Notes: generated by a model not told the origin, from the sequence alone. A stretch of 64,000 nt of DNA from Populus alba (GCF_005239225.2 NC_133296.1:6448001-6512000), one strand, 5' to 3'. Positions 1 to 12,890 are shown, numbered from the stretch's first letter. Translations and numbers: made by a program.

Positions 1-154
1 GAGGAAGCACCGTCCAGAAGTTGAACGCCACATCTTCATCACCTGCTTGAAATAGTGGCAGTACATATTCCGCAAGTGACATTATCATAGGGCCAAAGAT
101 GACCAGACCCAGGACTCCCACCATTAGAGAGGGTACTATTGGTGATGGCCCCAT
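1..154 (-). CDS. Unrecognised small membrane protein, first exon, cut by window edge
   Basis: Read on the minus strand, an ATG at 154-152 opens a frame of 51 codons that runs off the left edge. An in-frame TAA lies only two codons upstream of the ATG, which supports this start. The peptide begins MGPSPIVPSLMVGVLGLVIF and continues into a hydrophobic stretch (about residues 7-35, rich in Val, Leu, Ile and Met) that looks like one membrane-spanning helix. An acidic segment (GDEDVAF) follows. I do not recognise the family. It could be a small integral membrane protein or the N-terminus of a larger one. The gene lies in the same orientation as the LHP1-type gene and downstream of it. Confidence 0.5.
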   Translation of the reverse strand, partial: MGPSPIVPSLMVGVLGLVIFGPMIMSLAEYVLPLFQAGDEDVAFNFWTVLP

Positions 155-930
155 TGGTCTTTAGTCTTTGGGATTCTCCTGCTTCAGCGGATGCACGGGA
201 ACGACCTTCTTAATGGTTGACAGAGGAACTGTAAGTTGTAGTTGGAGATGACAATCTGATTCTTTTCTTTGGTTCAGTATGATTAGTTGACCTATGGCAA
301 CCTCCTCGCCTAAAAAGACCTCTAATCAGATTTATTTTGTATAATAAACGTTACAATCAAGGCCAACCAAACCAACTAATCCCAAGACAAATTAATTACA
401 CTTCTTCAAGGACATCATAGTCATCCGACAAGAGGAGAAAAAACCGATGGACCATTTCCTTTGTTTAGTTCAGTGGTATGACACAGTTATCTTCGATGCT
501 TCCAATGAGATCAAGCTAAACCAAAAATGATAAGAAATGGAATGATAATGATGTTCAGAAACATCATCCAGCTGATTCATATCCAAAAGCAATACATAAA
601 GTTTGTTGTGGAAGAAACAGACGTGTAGAGAGAGACTGATGACAGCACGATTACAAACTATGTGAACTTCTATTGTTCTAGTCATTGTCATGTAAAATAT
701 TTAGATAACCGTAGTTAGATGATATACAAAAACCTAATCATATGTGGGGGAAACGGTTGAAAAACGATGCACTGTAGGTATATCAATTAGTTTTACATTC
801 CTGAACTAAGACAACACTGATCGTCCTGCACTGTCTCCTGCAACTACAGAATTACAACACTGTACACAGACAAGAGCATACGATGGTGCAGATCTTCATA
901 TACAAACTTCTGTCCAAAATTCCCATCCAA
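155..930. other. Spacer between LHP1 3' end and the left-edge gene
   Basis: No reading frame here has a convincing protein. By position it should hold the LHP1 3'-UTR (below 931, minus strand) and the promoter and 5'-UTR of the left-edge gene. I saw no further exon of either gene. Confidence 0.4.
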
Positions 931-3191
931 TCATGTACTGTATTTGAGATGTTGCTCATAAAAGTTGATTAACTGCAATGAAAGAAAAAGGAGTAATAGT
1001 AAATACAACAAAAAAATCATAAAAATACTAGTGAAAAATTCATGAGTTTGAAGTAGGGCAACGTGGACAGGGAAGAAACTATACATGATCAGCAACATGA
1101 TAATCAATTACCAGATGTGGATTATTTGCCTTGAGAAACTTGTTATCCACTGTTACTTCTTGTCCATCAGACCTGCAAAGTATGCAACCACTTGAAAAGA
1201 TGACACTATGCTGCTGGAAAAAACATTTAACAAACATAAATCCAAAATTGCAGGAACCACAATCTATACATAATAAGAGAGCTCATATGCTCTGGACTTC
1301 TAAACTCTGTTTATATGAGAATAAGAACAAGGATTCACTTAAGTAAGATTTGACCTATAAAGCTGTGTGTGTGGATGATTTTACAGGCAGCTAAGAGCAG
1401 ATTGCTGTATTTTAACTATTATTTAATCATTCAGAGACAAAGCATTGATGATTTGTATATTGATTAGGGCTTTGGAAGCAATGCTTTTAGGACAGCTTAG
1501 CATAACTCTAAATGATACATGTAGGGTGTGATGACCGGGGTGTCACCCGAGGTAGTTTTTCAACAGTAGCAGGCTGAATTTTTGGAATTTGAGATGCTAT
1601 TGCTGGAAGAATGGATGGGGCTTATGTGGCAGGCTTTAATGAATTAAACAAAATACTCAATTCTTTCGTCAAAGATTTATGAGAAAAACCAGAAAATGGG
1701 ATTGACTACAACGTACTGGCTTCCTCCCCCCCCCCCCAACTAATTCTCTTTCTAGAATCAACTCCTTTCTGTCAGTTTTTCCCAATTGTCCACTTATCAC
1801 AAGAGGAGAAAATGCACATGTGGTTAACACAAAGCATGTCAAGTGCAAGCCATGTCAGCTTTTGCCATTTCAAGGATGTTAAATTGACAAAGTTGGGTAC
1901 AACAAAAATAATTATAAAGTTGAAAGAATCATTTGTAAAAAGTGATAAAACTCAGGGGTTGATTTAATATTTTGTCCCATAAATTATGATTAAGGCTAGC
2001 ATTATTAACACAATAGATCCATTTACACATTCACAACAAAGTTAAATATAGGATTTCATTTCTTTCTTTTGACTTGATGCAATGGTGTTTTTCCTACTCC
2101 ACCAATCGTCGATCCCACTCCAGTATTTAATAACCAAATTTAACCTTCATTTCGACGAGCCACTTTTTCTATTAAATGGTCAGATTTCATCCTTATCGAC
2201 TCTAAACATAGTAAGGCCAACATAATTTCTTCCAAAGAAGCCCAGCATAATTTGTTTGCAATACATGTAGTGTCTTCTAACATTATTTGACACTATAAGT
2301 TATTTTTTGAACTCATTTTAATAAGTTTTTAAGATTTTCTAAATTTAGAAGTAAATATATGGTTTAGATTTCATAATTACCTAAAATAATTTTTTTGTGA
2401 TTAAAATACTTATATAAAAAAAGAATTACATGAAAATTATTTTTATAATACTATGCTGGTTTAGCTTTTATTCAACTACAACAAAATGCCACATTGCTAT
2501 AAAATTATAGCTAAAATTGCTAGTTTTACAATCAAAATTAGCAATGTAAAACTTATTTGTCATAAAATCACAATTTACTTTTCATAATATTCTACAATAT
2601 CAAAATTTTATTTATAAATTTTAAATTTCAAGATATATTTTCTATTATTTCCTTTTACATTACGTTTAAGAGGATTTTTATAATTGATATTATTGAATTT
2701 CAATTGTACTTAAAGAAAATTATGGAGTACAGTTAGTTTAGTCACTCAGTAATTCTGTGACATGGAATTAACAATTGGAGGAGTAGGAAACATCACCCTT
2801 GACTTAAACATAAAAAAAACCCTGAACTCATTTGAAACCAATTCCTCAACTAAAATTCCCAAACTTCACCAGTTTGACACTTTGATTTGTTTGTGGACAG
2901 AGTCGAGGACCGAGAGATGATACTGTGCCTGACATTTAAGTGGTTCAAGCCATTGCAGGAGAAATTTAAAGCAAGCATTGACAATGAGGCAGGTTATGGG
3001 TAGTAGTGAGGTTGGCAAGAGAGGGGCAATTTTGAAAAGGGAAGATTTTTATGTTTTTTTTTTTATAATGGAATGTTAGGTTATTATTATTATGTTTTAC
3101 GAGGAACATGATAGCCACTCAAATGATGTGTATACTTCATTTCACAATAAACACAATTTGTAACCTTTAATGAAGTAGACACTAAGATAAG

Positions 3192-3236
<45 letters not shown>

Positions 3237-6200
3237 AAAAAAAAAAAAAGAAGAAGAAGCCAATTCCAAAGTATGAAACTTCAACTACAAAAAGAAGAGA
3301 GAAGAATTCTCTGAATTGTTTGAATCTTGGTTGGGAAAAAATAGTTTGAGGAAAAATAATGTGAATGCAGCAATATTTGGATAGCATGTTAAGATTGAGT
3401 GGTTTATAAGAGTACAGAGTTTAGGTAGTGATAGGGTTCAATTATCGACCCACCAACTGTATATAAATAGCTACTCTGTTAGAGTTGAAAAAATTAAAAG
3501 AGTGGTAACTATTTCTTTAACATTCAAGAACCTTTACGATCATTATCAACATTACCTAAAGTACTATTGGCATTGGCTGCTTCTTTTCATCTATCTGCTC
3601 TTTGCTCTCTCTTGAGCCCCAGTCCAACTGTTTTTAAAGTTTCCTCTTTATCTTGTCTATAATAATTTGTTTCACTAATCTCTAGCACGAATACATCCCT
3701 ATACTTAAATATTTTTTATAATAAGTGAATAAAATAAAATAAAAGCATAAGTGTGCAACCCAAGGTAACTTACTGTAAAGAGAACCATCTCAACCAATAG
3801 TTTAAGGTTTTAGGTGAGGTTCCAGGATATGATTTATATTATTCTCTAACACTTCCAAGTTAACCATAGAACAAAAAAGAATGAAAGTTTAAAACCATTT
3901 AACCATTTCCAAGAGAAAAGGGAAAGAAGGAATGACAACATAAAGGTTACAGATGACCAAGAAAACATTTTCCTCAAAAGCCCTCTTGTTGTAGTCCACC
4001 CATAAAGATTTTGCGATGCGCGATGCAGTCAATGAGAAACAAGCTTAGAAACTTTAGCATTTAATCTTTGATTTTGTATATTTTGGTATTTCCTGTAAAT
4101 CTAGTCTATTTTAGGATTTTTTTTTTTCTTGCTCAGGAATATTAATACTACTTAGATATCTTAGCTTATTTAGGAGCTAGAAATTTTCTATTTCACTCTT
4201 AGTTTAGGACTAGAAGGGCTTTTGGTGCCTATAAAAGCAGCACTTATTCTGCGAAACTACAGGACTTTGAATATGGAATTGTTAGTATTTGATTTAATTT
4301 GAGGGTTGCGCCCCCTCAGAATCCAAGGAGGATTTTTAGTCTACTTGCCCCTTGTCCACTTCAACTACCGTGTGGTCTGTCTTCCTCTTCTCTTTTATCT
4401 AAGCACCCTTCTTCCATCTCTTACAGCGACAGCAATCTTGGATTATTCACAACTATAGTAAGAATCCCAAACCCTACTAAACACATCCTTAATCAATCTC
4501 AATTCTACATCCAACAAACCCTAAGCCTAATTCTCTAAACCTGGCTCATCATGAACACTATGTGGGGCAAAAATCCAAGTTGACCGTCATTATTTGTTAA
4601 AAAGGTAATTGTGCCTCAACAAGCTATTTCAGTCCTCTCCTTTCAAATCAGTTCCATGCAGACTACCCATGATAAAACTAGGGTGTTAGTTAACATGAAA
4701 ACAAAAGGAGAAACATTAGTTATCATAGCCGAAAAGAACCTGCAAAGCAAGTGATACAATTATAATTCCAAAGGATACAACCACATCATGAACGGCCCAT
4801 CTAAAAGAGGCTTTAGTGATACTGGCTATTCTCACTTCTTGTTCTCTTTCCTGTTAACTTCCCTGCACTTCCATGAAATGTTTTGCTACATCCAGCTCAT
4901 TTAAAGATTTTCTTAGTCCCTCAAACCTTTCCGCACTATGGCACTAACCACAAACACCGACTCTACACTATAACAACTATTGCACATAAGCATTACCCTC
5001 CCAATCCTGGGATTACAGCAACGCTTGATTTCTTGAGTTGAGTACGAGATCCATTAAATTTTGTGGCATGAGATACTGAAGCTCTGTGGTTTTCTATTGA
5101 GCAGGCCTTCATTTCACTCTTTTACAGGAAGGTCTCCCATTAATGCAATGTGGCCAGGAAGAGATGTTATAATCGATAATAGGCTATGTACATCTTAAAG
5201 GCATGTATTTTCTCAATAAATGATGGTCAGAATAAATAATGAAACTCCAGCTATTCTCAAAATGTTAGTTCCACCATCAGAAGCATAACAAGAAAAAGAT
5301 ATCATTAAATTTCACACAGTATAGATCTTGAAGTTGGAGTAAAATGACATACCTTAATGCACGAAAGGTTATCAGCACATCCTGGACATTGTCAAACACA
5401 GAGGCTGAAAAGCCTATAGGCTTGAGGATCTTGGTGATAGCAAATGCATTTATGGAATTTTCAGTCATTGGCAGGTGACTTGAATTACCCCAAGTTAAAC
5501 TAGGATTTTCAATCCCTGGTTGTGCAGGTGCACCGGTAGAGCCAACTGAGAAATTTCCAGACGAATTCGGTAAGAAAACTGGTTCGCACATGACAGAGTC
5601 TTTTTTGAACCTCTTCACAGAACCAGACTTTCTTTTCTTAGCACCTGTGCATCGACTGTTCTGAACAAGGTCCACATAATCAACCTTGGGAAGCCCATTT
5701 GCAATACCATTACCTTCTGAAGTCTTTTCTTCTTGGAAATGTAATGTGAACTTATTTGTGTTTACATCAATGTTAGGAATTGTTCCTCTAAGCTCGCTAA
5801 GCTTTGGATCATATTCATTATCCTCTTTCCTTTCAAAAATATGCTTTGAACCGTTTATGGACCCATTCTCATCAGTTTGCTTGGATGTTTTGATGTTATT
5901 TACATCTCCATTACTCTCTCCTCCATGACCTAAGCCGATAAATTGAGAGGGTGAAGGTAGATCGGCAAGCAATGAGTTATTGAGAGGAGCAGAAGGGAGA
6001 TGTTTATCCGCAATACTTACTTCAACATCCATTACATTGTAGACAGCAGAGGAACGTGGCTGCTTCTTCTTGGAGGGAGTATGCAAAGCCCCATGCTTGC
6101 GTTTCCGCTTTCGTGAAGATCTGCCTGACCGCAAGCTTCAAATCCATCAGACAAATAACAGAAAAGGGTTGGCAAAAGAAAAAAAAAATACAATTGTTAG

Positions 6201-8348
6201 TAAATACGGAATAGCATTAAGTAAATATATATTTTAAGTCATTTTGACTGCCAGAAAACAAAAACTCAAATAAAAGTAATTTGACACTATATTTATGCTC
6301 TTTGCTTCTTATTTGCCACAAAGAAAAAACAAAGTTGAAGGTTAGCCAAGCCAACATCTCATTTATCACTTAGATTATTTGAATGAATGTCACCTAGAAA
6401 AGGTAGCATTTGGTCGCTATTTTGAAATAAAAAAAGACAAGAGATAGCTAGAACAAAAGGGACAAGACAGAACAAGAGACAAAAACAGAGTTGTGTTTGG
6501 TAGTGGTATACAAGACAAAGTGAATGTCTCTTTATTCTTTTTGATTGATGCAGGTCAAGACAAAACAAAAAAATGTTTGTTTTATCCTTGATATAAATTT
6601 CCATCTAACTTGCAATGTTTGGAACAATAAATAGATAGCATTATTTTCACTTTATTCTATAATACGCATTAATTTTATTAACTAACTTAAAACGGTAATT
6701 TCTCCACCCATCAAAGTGATCTTAAAAAGGATTTGAAAATATCATTAAAAAAAAAAAAAATCATTGTTAAGAAAACAATACAATTACATTATAATTTAAT
6801 CAGTCATTAAATCATTTCTCCAATATATTTAACAATAAAATAAACAATTAAGCAAATCACATATCAAATAAAAATGCATGCACCAACATAAAATTAAAAT
6901 CTAACTTGGTTGAAAATACAAGATAATAATTTCATCACAAATGCACTTTTTTTGTTCTCATTCAATCTCCCACTTTTCATCATTAAATCCAAATTGTTAG
7001 AGAACATGACTAATTTTCATTTCTCTACATTATATATGTTTTAATTATTATATTTTTTTTTCATAATGATATTAGTTTTTTACAACAATGTTGATGTTAA
7101 ATACTCTCTCTCTCTAACTTTATATTTCTCATATTTCTTATGATTTTTTTTTTTTTTTCCAGTTTTTAGTCTAATGATGGAAATTCAGTTAATTAAAATA
7201 AATGGTTCCGATACGAATGTAAGGATATAAACTGAAATCACGAGATGATTAAAAAAGACATTTGTGTAAAAAAAAAAACTTGGTTTTGTCTCTGTTTTTA
7301 TCCTTCCTTTTTAGAGAGACATAAAAATGACTAAAAATGTCCTTGAGATACCCAAACTCATTTCTATCCCAGCTATCTCTGTCTCTTTGATTCTGAAACA
7401 ATAACTTAACGCTACCTAAAAGATACTTATCATTTGCTTTGATATTCACAGCAACCAAACAATCTTAGGAAAATAAGGGAAAGAAAGCCAATCTACCTCT
7501 CTTCAAATGCATCAATGACGTCAGAACACGACTGCAAATTCTCCAAGGGCTCCCAGGTGTTTGCTGTTTCAGGCCATCCTCGCCTTTATAACAAATAAAG
7601 CATATCAGTCAAGAAATTACCTAGAATCAATAAAGTGGATTAGTTGCTCCTTATATTAGTCCTACCATCATGCCATACAAGGTAAGAACCAGTAATATAC
7701 AAAATTGGAAGCAGAAAAATGTAAAACCTTGATGGGATATAAGAGAGACACTCACCATTTAATAAGATACTGCAGCTGACCCTATTTTTGCAACAATTGG
7801 AGAGTCATGTGCCATCATCATCAGCCACAGTTAGCAGCACAAACACACACACATAATCAGAAAAATTATCAACAAAAAAAAAATAAACAAACAAACAAAC
7901 TATTGTCTTCCATTCTAAACCTCCCCACCAGAAAGCAAGAAGTCCAAACAAAAGAATTAAACACAAGATTCTAAACAATGGGTGTATCATAATTTACAAT
8001 AAAAAAACATAAGAAAGATGTGAATCAGACCTTTCGTACTCGTTTTCGACGAATAGCCTCGATTTCGAAGAAACCCTCATCAAGTTTTGTCCTTTCTTCA
8101 TCAAATAAATTATCTTTCTCATCTTTTCCTTTGGGGTCCTCTTCCTCTTCCTCTTCATCATCATTATCCTCTTCCTCTTCTTCTTCTCCTTCAGTTTCCT
8201 CTCGATTCTCCCCATTATCAACCCAATTTATCTCCTTTTCTTCACCAATATTCCCTTCCCTCACTTGGGTCTCAATTAAACTGTTACTACTGCCCTCTGC
8301 AGTATCAGCCAACACTGGATTTGCTGTTGCCTTCCTCTTTCCCTTCAT
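931..8348 (-). CDS. LHP1: LIKE HETEROCHROMATIN PROTEIN 1 (chromodomain, H3K27me3 reader)
   Basis: Six minus-strand exons join in phase to 438 aa: 8348-8031, 7781-7756, 7583-7497, 6135-5353, 1172-1112 and 972-931 (stop TGA). All introns are GT-AG. The Arabidopsis protein is of similar length (about 445 aa). Order of parts: an acidic N-terminal tract of Glu/Asp runs; a chromodomain at about residues 92-143 ([14 protein letters not shown], then [20 protein letters not shown]); a basic nuclear-localisation stretch at about 145-160 (RKRKRKHG, then SKKKQ); a low-complexity middle; and a C-terminal chromo shadow domain at about 367-437, ending in FYEQHLKYS. The presumed methyl-lysine cage is F94, W115 and W118. 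In plants LHP1 binds H3K27me3 in Polycomb silencing and controls flowering and cell identity genes. I start at ATG 8348, which gives MKGKRK as in relatives. Intron 5 (4.18 kb) and intron 4 (1.36 kb) are swollen by repeats. The identity is secure, and the last two small exons are also well supported by family sequence. Confidence 0.95.
3194..3229. repeat. TA dinucleotide microsatellite
   Basis: About 18 TA units in LHP1 intron 5, followed by a poly-A run and GAA units to about 3260. The antisense frames over it are low-complexity artefacts. Confidence 0.9.
4080..4560 (+). mobile_element. Possible solo LTR fragment
   Basis: This stretch has the look of a plant LTR: runs of TTTAGGA/TAGGACTAG motifs, then a TATA-like element (CTATAAAAG near 4230), then a more GC-rich pyrimidine leader. 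I found no primer-binding site or partner LTR next to it, so it may be a solo or truncated LTR. The identification rests on composition and layout only. Confidence 0.3.
6401..7418. mobile_element. MITE-like element with long imperfect inverted repeats, in LHP1 intron 4
   Basis: The left end (from AGGTAGCATTTGG at 6401) and the right end read on the other strand (from AGGTAGCGTTAAG at 7417) align over about 50 nt, including a shared GACAGAGATAGCT-like core. The element is about 1.0 kb and has no coding capacity. The flanks (CTAGAAAA on the left, CTAAAAGA on the right) could be a degraded 8-bp target duplication, which would fit a hAT-type non-autonomous element. It accounts for most of the 1.36-kb intron. 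Confidence 0.6.
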
Positions 8349-8640
8349 TTTTTTCAAAAAACTTTGATCCTTTTTGGAGGGAAATGGAGGGGAGAAAGGT
8401 GATTTTGTATTTGGAGTTTGGCTTGGAAATATGGATGGCAGAGTTCTATACCTACCGCTGTGTGTGTGTGTGTGTGTGAAAATGAACGTGAAAGAGGGAG
8501 AAGGACCTGACCTGACAACAAAACAGAGGTCCCTTTGCCTGTCTTCGTGTGTTCTTTTTCTAAGATTAGATTTTCTTTTCTTTTCTTTTCCTTTCTTTTT
8601 GAGAGTTCATAACTTTACCCTATCCATTAAATTATAAATT
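8349..8640 (-). promoter_or_regulatory. LHP1 5' leader and proximal promoter with GT microsatellite
   Basis: Immediately upstream of the LHP1 ATG. It contains a run of nine TG units (8460-8478) and pyrimidine/purine-biased stretches. No clear TATA box was found. Confidence 0.4.
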
Positions 8641-9099
8641 AATCTCTCTAATTTTAAGAAATAAATTAATTGGTTCCTTTATTTCAAAAACTAATTTTTT
8701 TTTTTCACATTTCAAGATTTTCTTCTACATTTTTTTTCTTTTTGAGATTTTAAAATCTTGCTCCAATCGAGTAAATTATAAATTAGTCAATGAATTAATT
8801 AGTTTTTTTGCACTTAATATTACTCTATTATAAACAAATGTCTTATTTTCTCGTAAATATTTATTTCATTTCTCAAAACTATAGAGATTAATTTATAATT
8901 TACTCTACCCCTGCGAACAAACCTATCCAATATCATCCCTTCTCTTTCTCTTTTCAAAAGAAAGAAATTCTTTCAAATTATAATGTATTACCATTTATAG
9001 GTATATTTATTATAAAATTTTACTTTTATGTTTATAAAATAGAATAAATAAATGTATTATCATTTACTACGTGGATCGGATAAAAAAATTAAATATAAC

Positions 9100-9600
9100 A
9101 AAGTATATCTAGATCATAGAAAATTATTTTGTCTTGCTATTAAATTCGACTTAACGGATCAACCTTCAAACCTCTTGACCCAACATCTTACCTAACTCAG
9201 GTTTAATATTAAATCACATGAGAGTTGTCTTCACTTGAACTAATTAATTTAGCCAGCCTAAAACTAATGAGAACTAGTAATAAAAAACTTACGGATGAAA
9301 TTGATAGGAAAAAAATATATTTTGATCGAACTCCATTGCATAACCCAAGTTTAAAATTAAATTGTATAGTGAGAGTTATTTTAATGTGACCTAGTTGACT
9401 TTACCTGTTTAAAAACAACTCGGTTAACTAGTAAAAAATATATAAAGAAAAAATTAAAAGAAAAAAAGAATGAAATTGTTAGAAAAAATAATATTCTCAA
9501 CCGATTTAATTATCTAGCCTGGATTTAAAATTAAAATATACAAAAGTTGGCTCTACGTGACTAATTAATCTAGATGATTCAAAGACAAAAACTATTAAAA
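9100..9600. repeat. Degenerate ~150-bp direct repeats
   Basis: Three diverged units share the order: AACTCAGGTTTAA-like, then TAAATTA-ATA, then AGAGTTG-CTT, then CTAGTTGACTT-like, then an ACTAGTAAAAA-like end. They sit at about 9178-9290, 9340-9440 and 9510-9600. No protein frame was seen. They probably belong to an old repetitive element. Confidence 0.5.
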
Positions 9601-11649
9601 AAAAATAAGTATTTGCTTTTCATACAGTGAAGCAAGTGTTTTAAATTAAAAAAGATATTCAATATTTATAAATAAAAAAATATTCAGATTTTTTAACATG
9701 ATTTTAGTAATAAGAAAAATCTTAAATCCTTAACTCAAAATATAATACATACGGTTTAATAAATCAATAAATACTAAAAAGATATTTCAACATTAACCAT
9801 TAACAAATTTATGCAGATACATTTATCTAATCATGTGGAAAAGCCCTTTAATTTTTTAAAAAAACTTAATTATATAGAACTATATTTTTTTATAAAAAGA
9901 GTTTTTTACATAAAATTATTTGTTAGTAATATCTTTAACTTTTTAAAAAAAAAAAAAGAACAAATATATGCTAATTGCTTGAAACATCTAAGGGGAAAAA
10001 AAAGATAGAGCAATAACTAAAACTTATTTGTCTCATCAACGTGCTCTCTCTTTTTCTTTTTTCTTTTTTTTTTGAAATTTTCATCACAATATTTTTTTCT
10101 TAGATAATATTCAAGCATGTTCCAAATTCCAGTTCTAAAAAATAACAATCATATTGAATATAACATGGTCACATGCAAGAAACTCATGAAATCATTATTC
10201 TTGAAAATCGTAAATTAAGCTTGAATAAAATAATATGTGAGTGTTGACATGATATAATTTAGCTGATTTGATTAGTCTAAAAAAACCTAAAAAAATTGGT
10301 GAAACATGGTTTGACTTAAAAAAAATTAAAGACGACATAATTGCTTTTTCAATATTAGAGCAATGACATATCATATTAATTCATCAAACTCCCATCCTAA
10401 TTCATTGATCTGATTGGGTATAATGACTCTGTATTTTTTTAAAACTATTATTTATTTAATTATAAGATAACAAAAATCAGGCAACCACACTAAAACAATC
10501 AAATAAAAAAAATAATTATTTGATTAAATAGAATTTAATAAAATAATATCTTGAACTATTAAAAATAGGTATAAGGTACGTAGGCCTATGTGTTTGAGTC
10601 TTTATTTTTTTTTTCTCAAATTGAATTAATGATGTGTTGTTCATCCAATTTTTTTTTTTTTGTAAGAACATATAACGCATTGTCTGTGAATCTAGATTTT
10701 AGACACCACATAGATTACTAGAAAATCAAATAGTCCATTTTTTTTACTCAAAAACTCGATTTTCATTTACATACATATTAAAAACACTCTAATAACAACA
10801 AGAAACTAATTCTTCAACTAAAAAAAACCCTATAATTGGTTCAAAAACATAAAATCAAGTTGAAATAAAAAAATTTCTCTCAACCCCAATATAATTTTTG
10901 TAAGCAATATAAAAAGTTAAATACACTTCAACAACACTTTTCTCATTAAGAGGAACACTTCAACATCAATTTTGGTAATTGTAATTGTTTTCAACTAAAT
11001 CGAACCAATCAACCTTTTTTTTTCCTTTCATCTTTTTACAATAATTTTCTTCTCTCATTTCTCGAGCTTAAAGACTAAAACATGAAAGAAAATAAAATTA
11101 CTTCAAAAAACATGGAAAAAAATGAAAAATCCTTAAGGAATAAAAATGTTATAAGCAAGCCCCAACAATAGTAAAAAGAGAAGAAAAGAAGAAGAGCCAG
11201 AGAATTTGTTTGTATCATTTTGATCCGGTCTTAATTATCTTTATTGAAAAAAGTTAAATTTAATTTTTTCCAAATCAATTATCAATTTAATGTTAAAATA
11301 GTTCTTAAAACATTGTGAGAAATCATTTCCAAGTTAACCAAGCGAAATTACCAATTCTAACCTTAAATTAAGTAAATGTGAAAGAATCACATTGACAAAA
11401 AAAAAAAAATTAATTAAAGATTTGTGAGCCCTCTTTGTGTTTTTTATTTTTAAATAGTTATTTTTTCTCTAACAAAAAGTAATTCTTGATTAACAAGTCG
11501 GATATTTCATGAAATCCTGTAAATAAAACAATTCTTATAAACTTGATTTTGATGGTGCCTTCTTTGACTTGTACATTCCCTATATGTTTTATTTATTAAC
11601 AAAATAATAAAAGTTTTGGCTATATCACTCAAGCCATATACACAAAATA

Positions 11650-12890
11650 CTATTTATTAAAATAATTCTTTTTTTTAATTTAACTCTTCAACAACTTAAT
11701 ATTTATTTTCTTCAATTTTATCCTTTAATATTAGGTTGTTTTAAGAATTATACTTCATAATTTTTTTATTTTCTTTTTATTGGGTTATATACTAATATCA
11801 TGAGTTCAATTTTTTTTTAACCTTTAATATTATATTTATTAGAAGTGGGGCTTCATAATTTTTTCAATCTACTTTTTTATGAATTTATCTCAATCTCATG
11901 ACCTAAATCATGAATTTAATAGGTTAACTCGAGTGAAATTGAGTTATTTTTTTGGATTGCTTTTTTAATTGTTTTTTTATATCATCCTTTAAAATGTTGG
12001 ATTGGTTGGAAATTGAGTTTCATAAATTTTTTTTATTTATTTTTTATTAGGTTATTTTATTTTTATGATCCAAGTTACAGGTTTGGTAGGTTGTCTCTAT
12101 TCATTTTTTTGGTACCTTTTTAATTTGTTTTTGTAATTTTTTTTCATTTTTACTTCCCATAGGGTTATCCTGATTGGGTTGAACTGAATCTTAGGTTTGA
12201 TAAGTTGACTTAGGTTTACTTGGTTTATTTTTTTATCTTTTTTAATTGAATATTTTTTTTTTGAATGTCACCATCTAACAACTCAATCGTCTTTTTTGTA
12301 TTTAGTTTCTTTTCAAATTTAACTTCAATATTAAGTTGTTTAGAAATAGGGCTTCATAATGTTTTTTCAACTAGCTTTTTATGATGTTATTCTGGTCTCA
12401 TGAGTATAATTTATTTATTTTTTATCGATTGCGACCTTCAATATTGGATCTATTGAAAATGAAGCTTCGTGATATTTTTTATTTGCTTTATATAAAGTTA
12501 TCACAATCTCATAACCCAAGTGGTGAATTTAACATATTAGCTTGGGTTAGACTTGGATTGTTTTTTTTTTTTTATTGATTTTTTAATTTCATCATTAATA
12601 TTGAGTCAATTAGAAATTGAGTTTCATAATTTTTTTTTTTAATTGCTTTCTATAGAGTTTATCATTACTGCATGACCCAAGTTATAAGTTTGGTAGATTA
12701 ATCTAGGTTGACTCGGTTAGTTTTTTTTTTAATCTAATATTTTCTTTCAATCTTATTTTTCGATATTGAATTGATTAATAATTAACTTTTATAATTTATT
12801 TTGATTTACTTTGTATAAGGTTATTATTATCTCAGGACCTCGGATTCTTAGATTTGACAGTTAATACAGTCTATCTAATATATTATCGTT
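11650..12890. repeat. Array of degenerate ~100-170-bp repeats (GGTTATCATGACC family)
   Basis: At least eight diverged units recur, each with GCTTCATAATTTTTT, then a T-rich stretch, then GGTTATC-CATGACC, then GGTTTGGTAGGTTGACTTGG-like sequence. Anchors lie near 11751, 11849, 12021, 12180, 12351, 12463, 12621 and 12787. The same units recur at 35490-36060, and related motifs occur inside the Helitron-like element at 46920-48999. No coding content. Confidence 0.65.

Larger units (their letters stand above)
1173..5352 (-). other. LHP1 intron 5, 4.2 kb, repeat-rich
   Basis: Lies between the large fourth coding exon and the 61-nt fifth exon. It holds a poly-C tract near 1727, a TA microsatellite followed by poly-A and GAA units at about 3194-3260, and an LTR-like stretch at about 4080-4560. 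Short open frames in it (for example 4299-4538) have no recognisable protein. Confidence 0.7.

Noticed and set aside
1723..1738. Poly-C tract, and a similar one at 17632-17642
   Set aside because: Simple homopolymers with length possibly affected by sequencing; no function inferred.
3090..3387. Minus-strand frames with long Phe and Tyr-Ile runs
   Set aside because: Translations of poly-A and TA microsatellite.
4299..4538. 79-aa plus-strand frame in LHP1 intron 5
   Set aside because: No recognisable family, intronic, and probably part of an LTR leader.
8020..8479. Plus-strand Ser-rich and Pro/Leu-rich frames opposite LHP1 exon 1
   Set aside because: They are antisense shadows of the GAA/GAT-rich acidic tract; the minus-strand frame is the known protein.
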